In this document: positions 15,701 to 24,710 of the stretch, one piece after another
Layout of the letters: every line of letters begins with the position of its first letter
Numbering within the stretch: position 1 is the stretch's first letter
Assembly (NCBI GenBank): GCA_963965975.1
Contig: OZ014411.1
Span: 15,396,446 to 15,460,445 of the forward strand
Length of the DNA: 64,000 nucleotides
Direction of reading: 5' to 3'
Source: Xestospongia bergquistia
Lineage: Eukaryota; Porifera; Demospongiae; Haplosclerida; Petrosiidae
Translations under genes and position numbers: made by a program
The notes under the pieces: generated by a model
The model's database searches: none
What the model was told of the DNA's origin: nothing
What the model saw: the letters and a program-made list of their open reading frames with translations, nothing else

Positions 15701-18700
15701 ACATTATGTCGCACATACCCGCTATTGTAATGTTAAAGAAAACATCCAGATGACAAGTCATTGTACCATAAACAATAATGAAAGCAAAAAGATTAAAATA
15801 GATACAATCACAGCAATGCATTGAATAAAATTAAAATTATATTACATTATGTCGCACATACCCGCTATTGTAATGTTAAAGAAAACATCCAGATGACAAG
15901 TCATTGTACCATAAACAATAATGAAAGCAAAAAGATTAAAATAGATACAATCAAAACAATGCATTGAATAAAATTAAAATTATATTACATTATGTCACAC
16001 CTACCCGCTATCATAATGTTAAAGGAAACATCCAGATGACAAGTTATTGTACCATAAACAATAATGAAAGCAAAAAAGATTAAAATAGATACTATCACAA
16101 CAATGCATTCAATAAAATTAAAATTATATTACATTATGTCATACTTACCGACTATTGGTAATGTTAAAGGAAACATCCAGATGACAAGTTATTGTACCAT
16201 AAACAATAATGAAAGCAAAAAAGATTAAAATAGATACAATCACAACAATACATTGAATAAAATTAAAATTATATTGCATAATGTCAAACCTACCTAATGT
16301 TAAGAGAAACATCCAGATGACAAGTCATTGTACCATAAACAATAATGAAAGCAAAAAAGATTAAAATAGATACAATCACAACAATGCAATGAATAAAATT
16401 AAAATTATATTTCATAATGTCAAACCTACCAGCTATTGTAATGTTAAGAGAAACATCCAGATGACAAGTTATTGTACCATAAACAATAATGAAAGCAAAA
16501 AGATTAAAATAAATACAATCACAACAATGCATTCAATAAAATTAAAATTATATTACATTATGTCAAACTTACCGACTATTGGTAATGTTAAAGGAAACAT
16601 CCAGATGACAAGTTATTGTACCATAAACAATAATGAAAGCAAAAAAGATTAAAATAGATACAATCACAACAATACATTGAATAAAATTAAAATTATATTG
16701 CATAATGTCAAACCTACCTAATGTTAAGAGAAACATCCAGATGACAAGTCATTGTACCATAAACAATAATGAAAGCAAAAAAGATTAAAATAGATACAAT
16801 CACAACAATGCAATGAATAAAATTAAAATTATATTTCATAATGTCAAACCTACCAGCTATTGTAATGTTAAGAAAAACATCCAGATGACAAGTTATTGTA
16901 CCATAAACAATAATGAAAGCAAAAAGATTAAAATAAATACAATCACAACAATGCATTGAATAAAATTAAAATTATATTACATTATGTCAAACCTACCAGC
17001 TATTGTAATGTTAAAGAAAATATCCAGATGACAAGTTATTGTACCATAAACAATAATGAAAGCAAAAAAGATTACAATCACAACAATACATTGAATAAAT
17101 TTTAAATGATATTACATTATGTCAAACCTACCTCCTATTGTAATGTTAAAGAAAACATCCCGATGACAAGTTATTGTACCATAAACAATAATGAAAGCAA
17201 AAAAGATTAAAATAGATACAATCACAACAATGCATTGAATAAAATTAAAATTATATTACATTATGTCAAACTTACCTCCTATTGTAATGTTAAAGGAAAC
17301 ATCCAGATGACAAGTTATTGTACCATAAACAATAATGAAAGCAAAAAAGATTAAAATAGATACAATCACAACAATGCACGAAATAAAATTAAAATTATAT
17401 TACACTATGTCACACTTACCATATACTTAAGTTAGATTATAGAGTTAAAGAAACATCCAGATGACAAGTTATTGTACCATAAACAATAATGAAAGCAAAA
17501 AGATTAAAATAGATACAATCACAACAATGCATTGAATAAAATTAAAATTATATTACATTATGTCAAACCTACCCCCTATTGTAATGTTAAAGAAAACATC
17601 CAGATGACAAGTTATTGAACCATAAACAATAATGAAAGCAAAAAAGATTAAAATAGATACAATCACAACAATGCATTCAATAAAATTAAAATTATATTAC
17701 ATTATGTCAAACCTACCAACTATTGTAATGTTAAAGAAAACATCCAGATGACAAGTTATTGTACCATAAACAATAATGAAAGCAAAAAGATTAAAATAGA
17801 TACAATCACAACAATGCAATGAATAAAATTAAAATTATATTACATTATGTCAAACCTACCGACTATTGTAATGTTAAAGGAAACATCCAGATGACAAGTT
17901 ATTGTACCATAAACAATAATGAAAGCAAAAAGATTAAAATAGATACAATCACAACAATGCAATGAATAAAATTAAAATTATATTACATTATGTCAAACTT
18001 ACCGACTATTGTAATGTTAAAGAAAACATCCAGATGACAAGTTATAGTACCATAAGCAATAATGAAAGCAAAAAATATTAAAATAGATACAATCACAACA
18101 ATGCATTCAATAAAATTAAAATTATATTACATTATGTCAAACTTACCGACTATTGTAATGTTAAAGAAAACATACAGATGACAAGTTATTGTACCATAAA
18201 CAATAATGAAAGCAAAAAGATTAAAATAGATACAATAAAAACAATGCATTGAATAAAATTAAAATTATATTACATTATGTCACACCTACCCCCTATTGTA
18301 ATGTTAAAGAAAACATCCAGATGACAAGTTATTGAACCATAAACAATAATGAAAGCAAAAAAGATTAAAATAGATACAATCACAACAATGCATTGAATAA
18401 AATTAAAATTATATTACATTATGTCAAACTTACCGACTATTGTAATGTTAAAGAAAACATCCAGATGACAAGTTATTGTACCATAAACAATAATGAAAGC
18501 AAAAAGATTAAAATAGATACAATCACAACAATGCATTGAATAAAATTAAAATTATATTACTTTATGTCAAACCTACCTCCTATTGTAATGTTAAAGAAAA
18601 CATCCAGATGACAAGTTATTGTATCATAAACAATAATGAAAGCAAAAAAGATTAAAATAGATACAATCACAACAATGTATTGAATAAAATTAAAATGTTA

Positions 18701-21700
18701 TTACATTATGTCACACCTACCGGCTATTGTAATGTTAAAGAAACATCCAGATGACAAGTTATTGTATCATAAACAATAATGAAAGCAAAAAAGATTAAAA
18801 TAGATACAATCACAGCAATGCATTGAATAAAATTAAAATTATATTACATTATGTCGCACATACCCGCTATTGTAATGTTAAAGAAAACATCCAGATGACA
18901 AGTCATTGTACCATAAACAATAATGAAAGCAAAAAGATTAAAATAGATACAATCACAGCAATGCATTGAATAAAATTAAAATTATATTACATTATGTCGC
19001 ACATACCCGCTATTGTAATGTTAAAGAAAACATCCAGATGACAAGTTATTGTACCATAAACAATAATGAAAGCAAAAAGATTAAAATAGATACAATCAAA
19101 ACAATGCATTGAATAAAATTAAAATTATATTACATTATGTCACACCTACCCGCTATCATAATGTTAAAGGAAACATCCAGATGACAAGTTATTGTACCAT
19201 AAACAATAATGAAAGCAAAAAAGATTAAAATAGATACTATCACAACAATGCATTCAATAAAATTAAAATTATATTACATTATGTCATACTTACCGACTAT
19301 TGGTAATGTTAAAGGAAACATCCAGATGACAAGTTATTGTACCATAAACAATAATGAAAGCAAAAAAGATTAAAATAGATACAATCACAACAATACATTG
19401 AATAAAATTAAAATTATATTGCATAATGTCAAACCTACCTAATGTTAAGAGAAACATCCAGATGACAAGTCATTGTACCATAAACAATAATGAAAGCAAA
19501 AAAGATTAAAATAGATACAATCACAACAATGCAATGAATAAAATTAAAATTATATTTCATAATGTCAAACCTACCAGCTATTGTAATGTTAAGAGAAACA
19601 TCCAGATGACAAGTTATTGTACCATAAACAATAATGAAAGCAAAAAGATTAAAATAAATACAATCACAACAATGCATTCAATAAAATTAAAATTATATTA
19701 CATTATGTCAAACTTACCGACTATTGGTAATGTTAAAGGAAACATCCAGATGACAAGTTATTGTACCATAAACAATAATGAAAGCAAAAAAGATTAAAAT
19801 AGATACAATCACAACAATACATTGAATAAAATTAAAATTATATTGCATAATGTCAAACCTACCTAATGTTAAGAGAAACATCCAGATGACAAGTCATTGT
19901 ACCATAAACAATAATGAAAGCAAAAAAGATTAAAATAGATACAATCACAACAATGCAATGAATAAAATTAAAATTATATTTCATAATGTCAAACCTACCA
20001 GCTATTGTAATGTTAAGAAAAACATCCAGATGACAAGTTATTGTACCATAAACAATAATGAAAGCAAAAAGATTAAAATAAATACAATCACAACAATGCA
20101 TTGAATAAAATTAAAATTATATTACATTATGTCAAACCTACCAGCTATTGTAATGTTAAAGAAAATATCCAGATGACAAGTTATTGTACCATAAACAATA
20201 ATGAAAGCAAAAAAGATTACAATCACAACAATACATTGAATAAATTTTAAATGATATTACATTATGTCAAACCTACCTCCTATTGTAATGTTAAAGAAAA
20301 CATCCCGATGACAAGTTATTGTACCATAAACAATAATGAAAGCAAAAAAGATTAAAATAGATACAATCACAACAATGCATTGAATAAAATTAAAATTATA
20401 TTACATTATGTCAAACTTACCTCCTATTGTAATGTTAAAGGAAACATCCAGATGACAAGTTATTGTACCATAAACAATAATGAAAGCAAAAAAGATTAAA
20501 ATAGATACAATCACAACAATGCACGAAATAAAATTAAAATTATATTACACTATGTCACACTTACCATATACTTAAGTTAGATTATAGAGTTAAAGAAACA
20601 TCCAGATGACAAGTTATTGTACCATAAACAATAATGAAAGCAAAAAGATTAAAATAGATACAATCACAACAATGCATTGAATAAAATTAAAATTATATTA
20701 CATTATGTCAAACCTACCCCCTATTGTAATGTTAAAGAAAACATCCAGATGACAAGTTATTGAACCATAAACAATAATGAAAGCAAAAAAGATTAAAATA
20801 GATACAATCACAACAATGCATTCAATAAAATTAAAATTATATTACATTATGTCAAACCTACCAACTATTGTAATGTTAAAGAAAACATCCAGATGACAAG
20901 TTATTGTACCATAAACAATAATGAAAGCAAAAAGATTAAAATAGATACAATCACAACAATGCAATGAATAAAATTAAAATTATATTACATTATGTCAAAC
21001 CTACCGACTATTGTAATGTTAAAGGAAACATCCAGATGACAAGTTATTGTACCATAAACAATAATGAAAGCAAAAAGATTAAAATAGATACAATCACAAC
21101 AATGCAATGAATAAAATTAAAATTATATTACATTATGTCAAACCTACCGGCTATTGTAATGTTAAAGAAAACATCCAGATGACAAGTTATTGTACCATAA
21201 ACAATAATGAAAGCAAAAAAAGATTAAAATAGATACAATCACAACAATGCATTCAATAAAATTAAAATTATATTGCATAATGTCAAACATACCTAATGTT
21301 AAGAGAAACATCCAGATGACAAGTCATTGTACCATAAACAATAATGAAAGCAAAAAAGATTAAAATAGATACAATCACAACAATGCATTGAATAAAATTA
21401 TAATTATATTACATTATGTCAAACCTACCAGCTATTGTAATGTTAAAGAAAATATCCAGATGACAAGTTATTGTACCATAAACAATAATGAAAGCAAAAA
21501 AGATTACAATCACAACAATACATTGAATAAATTTTAAATGATATTACATTATGTCAAACCTACCTCCTATTGTAATGTTAAAGAAAACATCCCGATGACA
21601 AGTTATTGTACCATAAACAATAATGAAAGCAAAAAAGATTAAAATAGATACAATCACAACAATGCATTGAATAAAATTAAAATTATATTACATTATGTCA

Positions 21701-24700
21701 AACTTACCTCCTATTGTAATGTTAAAGGAAAGATCCAGATGACAAGTTATTGTACCATAAACAATAATGAAAGCAAAAAAGATTAAAATAGATACAATCA
21801 CAACAATGCATTCAATAAAATTAAAAATATAATACATTATGTCAAGCCTACCTCCTATTGTAATGTTAATGGAAACATCCAGATGACAAGTTATTATACC
21901 ATAAACAATAATGAAAGCAAAAAAGATGAAAATAGATACAATCACAACAATACATTGAATAAAATTAAAATGTTATTACATTATGTCAAACTTACCGACT
22001 ATTGTAATGTTAAAGGAAACATCCAGATGACAAGTTATTGTAACATAAACAATAATGAAAGCAAAAAAGATTACAATAGATACAATCACAACAACTCATG
22101 AAATAAAAATAAAATTATATTACATTATGTCACACTTACCTCATACTTGCATTAGATTATAGAGTTAAGGAAACATCCAGATGACAAGTTATTGTACCAT
22201 AAACAATAATGAAAGCAAAAAAGATTAAAATAGATACAATCAAAACAATGCATTGAATAAAATTAAAATTATATTACATTATGTCAAACTTACCTCCTAT
22301 TGTAATGTTAAAGGAAACATCCAGATGACAAGTTATTGTACATAAACAATAATGAAAGCAAATAAGATTAAAATAGATACAATCACAACAATGCATTCAA
22401 TAAAATTAAAATTATATTACATTATGTCAAACTTACCGACTATTGTAATGTTAAAGGAAACATCCAGATGACAAGTTATTGTACCATAAACAATAATGAA
22501 AGCAAAAAAGATTAAAATAGATACAATCAAAACAATGCATTGAATAAAATTAAAATTATATTACATTATGTCAAACTTACCGACTATTGTAATGTTAAAG
22601 AAAACATCCAGATGACAAGTTATTGTACCATAAGCAATAATGAAAGCAAAAAAGATTAAAATAGATACAATGACAACAATGCATTGAATAAAATTAAAAT
22701 TATATTACATTATGTCACACCTACCCCCTATTGTAATGTTCAAGGAAACATCCAGATGACAAGTTATTGTACCATAAACAATAATGAAAGCAAAAAAGAT
22801 TAAAATAGATACAATCACAACAATGCATTGAATAAAATTAAAATTATATTACATTATGTCACACCTACCACCTATTGTAATGTTAAAGGAAACATCCAGA
22901 TGACAAGTTATTGTACCATTAACAATAATGAAAGCAAAAAAGATTAAAATAGATACAATCACAACAATGCACGAAATAAGATTAAAATTATATTACTTTA
23001 TGTCACACCTACCCGCTATTGTAATGTTAAAGGAAACATCCAGATGACAAGTTATTGAACCATAAACAATAATGAAAGCAAAAAAGATTAAAATAGATAC
23101 AATCACAACAATGCACAAAATAAAATTAAAATTATATTACACTATGTCACACTTACCACATACTTAAATTAGATTACAGAGTTAAGGAAACATCCAGATG
23201 ACAAGTTATTGCACCATTAACAATAATGAAAGCCAAAAAAATTAAAATAGATACAATCACAACAATGCATTGAATAAAATTAAAATTATATTACTTTATG
23301 TCACACCTACCTGCTATTGTAATGTTAAAGGAAACATCCAGATGACAAGTTATTGTACCATAAACAATAATGAAAGCAAAAAAGATTAAAATAGATACAA
23401 TCACAACAATGCATTGAATAAAATTAAAATTATATTACATTATGTCAAACTTACGTCCTATTGTAATGTTCAAGGAAACATCCAGATGACAAGTTATTGT
23501 ACCATATACAATAATGAAAGCAAAAAAGATTAAAATAGATACAATCACAACAATGCACGAAATAAGATTAAAATTATATTACATTATATCACACTTACCA
23601 CATACTTGTATTGGATTATAGAGTTAAAGAAACATCCAGATGACAAGTTATTGTACCATTAACAATAATGAAAGCCAAAAAAATTAAAATAGATACAATC
23701 ACAACAATGCATTGAATAAAATTAAAATTATATTACTTTATGTCACACCTACCCGCTATTGTAATGTTAAAGGAAACATCCAGATGACAAGTTATTGTAC
23801 CATAAACAATAATGAAAGCAAAAAAGATTAAAATAGATACAATCACAACAATGCACGAAATAAAATTAAAATTATATTACATTATGTCAAACCTACCGAC
23901 TATTGTAATGTTAAAGGAAAGATCCAGATGACAAGTTATTGAACCATAAACAATAATGAAAGCAAAAAAGATTAAAATAGATACAATCACAACAATGCAC
24001 GAAATAAAATTAAAATTATATTACATTATGTCAAACCTACCAGCTTAATCAATATATCTATCTATCATAATTATAACTTATAAAACAAAAGAATAGAAAT
24101 GTATCACTTCAATAAAGAAGAGACAAACGCTTTCCTATTTATTTGATACTCAATAGGAGATAGATACATGTAGTCACTATGGCAAACACATTCCATAATG
24201 CTGAATTATTGAATCTAAATTACCTTAGTAAGAACATTGATATCAGCTCCATAGGTGAGTAACACATTAACTATGTCTGTATGTCCCTTATAACTTGCAT
24301 AATGAAGGGCTGTCCATTTATTCTATTGGAGAAACAAACAAACCATCAACTGCCAAATAATAAACACAGTAAACTAATAGTATAAACAGACACAAACTCA
24401 ATAAAATTATTAAGCTAGCACATATGCACTGTTTAGCCAATACTAGAAAATTATTAACTTAAAAATAATAGTTCAGTTAGTGTTCGCAAGTTCTTAGTAA
24501 TTTAGAGTACAAAGGAAATTTAATAGTAACTAAAGTGATGGTGTTCTTCATATTCAAACAAAATCAGACTATCTATTTCGTTTATATTTTCTTGAACAAT
24601 AAATAAAGTGGACTTACTGAATCTGTAGCATTTACATTAGCCCCTTTTGAGAGAGCATCTTTTACTCTAAACAAATCTCCTTCATTAGCAGATTTAATTA

Positions 24701-24710
24701 AAATGTTATT
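634..24710 (-). CDS. Multi-exon ankyrin-repeat gene (3' part in window)
   Basis: Gene model built from nine minus-strand exons, each one ankyrin repeat, with AG/GT borders and phase 0 throughout, so any exon can be gained or lost without shifting the frame. In transcription order: leader exon 24618-24710, A 24224-24322, B 9998-10096, A 6954-7052, B 6103-6201, A 5333-5431, B 3087-3185, A 1249-1347, and a broken B at 634-729. Ankyrin repeats are protein-binding modules, and a long regular stack suggests a scaffold or adaptor. No signal peptide, membrane segment or other domain is visible. The 5' start is not recognised and the gene probably continues past the left edge. Inferred: serial duplication of an A-B exon pair with its introns. 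The A exons have near-identical intronic flanks at the 5' splice site, and B exons share long intronic similarity. Some exons could be skipped or belong to neighbouring paralogues. Confidence 0.75.
1249..1347 (-). CDS. Ankyrin repeat exon, type A (fourth module)
   Basis: A 99-nt phase-0 exon between acceptor ATAATAG and donor GTAATTCA. It encodes one 33-residue ankyrin repeat with [19 protein letters not shown] followed by HGADIN, matching the family pattern G-x-T/W-A-LH-A...G-H-x-IV-LL-x-x-GAD-N. The intron just downstream shares the sequence ACTCATTCTCATGATCTGAA, seen on the plus strand, with the type-A exons at 5333 and 6954. Confidence 0.85.
1669..2294. mobile_element. pogo/Tigger-type transposon derivative, internally inverted
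   Basis: Imperfect terminal inverted repeats are visible: GGTACTAATAATTGCG at the left, and at the right the reverse complement GGGTACTATTAATTGCG. Inside, the minus strand at 1803-2093 encodes a transposase stretch with [15 protein letters not shown], the D-x-F-x-GQ block of pogo/Tigger DDE transposases. The plus strand at 2042-2182 reads an acidic tail ([18 protein letters not shown]) ending in TAG, typical of the C-terminus of such proteins. The two coding pieces therefore face each other: an internal inversion plus deletions. Target duplication is not clean. The element is dead and lies in a B-A intron of the ankyrin gene. Exact ends are uncertain by a few bases. Confidence 0.65.
2295..3086. 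other. Intron of the ankyrin gene, paralogous to 5432-6102
   Basis: No coding signal. Blocks such as TGACCTTGATTGTTATGTTA (near 2779), the TTAATAAATTGATGA-like segment and the stretch before the B-exon donor match equivalent positions near 5780-6100 and 9670-9990, showing the intron was duplicated together with the exons. Confidence 0.7.
3087..3185 (-). CDS. Ankyrin repeat exon, type B (third module)
   Basis: A 99-nt phase-0 exon, acceptor TTTAG, donor GTAAGTG. It encodes [20 protein letters not shown] then [12 protein letters not shown], a degenerate but recognisable 33-residue ankyrin repeat (A/V-LA at helix 1, GAN-D at the loop). Type-B repeats lack the canonical TALH tetrapeptide of type A. 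Confidence 0.8.
3240..5295. repeat. Intronic minisatellite, about 15 copies of a ~143-bp unit
   Basis: Tandem units beginning ACATCCAGATGACAAGTTAT and containing ACCATAAACAATAATGAAA, then AATAAAATTAAAATTATATT. Copies recur at about 3240, 3384, 3533, 3672, 3815, 3960, 4105, 4247, 4402, 4545, 4687, 4834, 4988, 5085 and 5237. A three-unit higher-order period of roughly 435-442 bp is seen from the AATGAATGAA variant at 3591, 4026 and 4468. The array fills the A-B intron between exons 5333-5431 and 3087-3185. Same family as the larger array at 10.4-24.05 kb. Confidence 0.95.
5333..5431 (-). CDS. Ankyrin repeat exon, type A (third module)
   Basis: A 99-nt phase-0 exon, acceptor AATAATAG, donor GTAATTCA. 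It encodes [20 protein letters not shown] then [11 protein letters not shown], a well-preserved ankyrin repeat. Nearly identical in sequence and intronic flanks to the exons at 1249 and 6954. Confidence 0.85.
6103..6201 (-). CDS. Ankyrin repeat exon, type B (second module)
   Basis: A 99-nt phase-0 exon, acceptor TTTAG, donor GTAAGTG. It encodes [20 protein letters not shown] then [12 protein letters not shown]. The usual GAN loop reads RAN here, so this copy is somewhat eroded, but the frame is open. Confidence 0.8.
6590..6680. repeat. Single decayed copy of the minisatellite unit
   Basis: GGGACACAATCACATGACAA, then AAAGAAAAAATTAAGCAG and CCAATGCATTGAATAAG, follow the order of the 143-bp unit with many substitutions and small gaps. 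It lies in the A-B intron between exons 6954-7052 and 6103-6201, the equivalent intron to the ones holding both big arrays. It probably represents the unexpanded state. Confidence 0.6.
6954..7052 (-). CDS. Ankyrin repeat exon, type A (second module)
   Basis: A 99-nt phase-0 exon, acceptor TTTAATAG, donor GTAATTCA. It encodes [20 protein letters not shown] then [11 protein letters not shown], a canonical ankyrin repeat. Confidence 0.85.
7110..9560 (-). mobile_element. Dead Ty3/Gypsy-type retrotransposon with order PR-IN-RT-RH
   Basis: Reading on the minus strand from high to low coordinates. Protease block near 9060-9275, with the active-site region reading RATGCSG where the family has D-T/S-G. 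Integrase zinc-finger CDIC near 8625-8642, then [11 protein letters not shown] near 8465-8495, and the KQWH-containing C-terminal part near 8040-8220. Reverse transcriptase with [14 protein letters not shown] near 7655-7715, a YIDD box degraded to IIDN near 7510, and RNase H with [14 protein letters not shown] near 7180-7236 ending in LEKECLSIM near 7120. Many stops and frameshifts; LTRs not found; gag traces may reach 9540. Known: ordinary Gypsy elements place integrase after RNase H, while the Gmr1-like group has integrase before RT. The element lies in a B-A intron, in the same orientation as the ankyrin gene. Confidence 0.8.
9998..10096 (-). CDS. Ankyrin repeat exon, type B (first module)
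   Basis: A 99-nt phase-0 exon, acceptor TTTAG, donor GTAAGTG. It encodes [20 protein letters not shown] then [12 protein letters not shown]. The upstream partner A exon is 14.1 kb away at 24224, separated by the expanded minisatellite. Confidence 0.8.
14820..17964. repeat. 3145-bp higher-order repeat, copy 1
   Basis: A block of 22 minisatellite units repeated in tandem with the next 3145 bp. The rare variant GTTATAGTACCATAAGC occurs at 14897 and again exactly 3145 bp later, and all variant units between keep order and spacing. Block edges cannot be fixed within the repeats. It also contains a nested 424-bp (three-unit) repeat: the ACCTAATGTTAAGAG variant occurs near 16292 and near 16716. Confidence 0.9.
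17965..21109. repeat. 3145-bp higher-order repeat, copy 2
   Basis: Nearly identical to copy 1. One difference noticed is C at 15902 against T at 19047. The shared variant string (including TGAATAAATTTTAAATGATA and the CCCGATGAC variant) appears a third time as a fragment at about 21420-21615, so amplification continued at the right side. Near identity implies a recent event, or an assembly duplication. Confidence 0.88.
24224..24322 (-). CDS. Ankyrin repeat exon, type A (first module)
   Basis: A 99-nt phase-0 exon, acceptor CCAATAG, donor GTAATTTAG. It encodes [20 protein letters not shown] then [12 protein letters not shown], a canonical ankyrin repeat. Its intronic flanks are diverged from those of the other A exons, consistent with being the oldest copy. 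Confidence 0.85.
24618..24710 (-). CDS. Leading ankyrin-repeat exon
   Basis: A 93-nt phase-0 exon, acceptor GCCTTAG, donor GTAAGTCC. It encodes [20 protein letters not shown] then GANVNATDS. The pattern (A-x-x-GD-x-x-V---L-x-GA-VNA-D) is that of the first repeat of an ankyrin stack. No start codon or 5' exon was recognised upstream; intron sequence continues rightward. Confidence 0.75.

Larger units (their letters stand above)
10390..24046. repeat. Giant intronic minisatellite, about 95 copies of a ~143-bp unit
   Basis: An almost uninterrupted 13.6-kb array of the unit seen at 3.24-5.29 kb. Units are mostly 143-144 bp, differing by the length of an A-run after AATGAAAGC and by short variants before CTATTGTAATG (CCGA, CCCG, CCAG, CCTC, CCCC). 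A second variant class carries a CATACTTGTATTAGATTATA insertion. The first copies (10390-10640) are the most decayed, as expected for the edge of an array. It occupies the intron between A exon 24224-24322 and B exon 9998-10096. Open frames of about 80 codons inside it are products of the periodicity. There are no unique spacers, so it is not CRISPR-like. Confidence 0.97.

Noticed and set aside
10390..24046. Many open frames of 60-87 codons on both strands of the large array, and the idea of a CRISPR array
   Set aside because: The frames repeat with the 143-bp period and break whenever the A-run length changes, and the proteins have no domain character. There are no short identical repeats separated by unique spacers, and the setting is eukaryotic.
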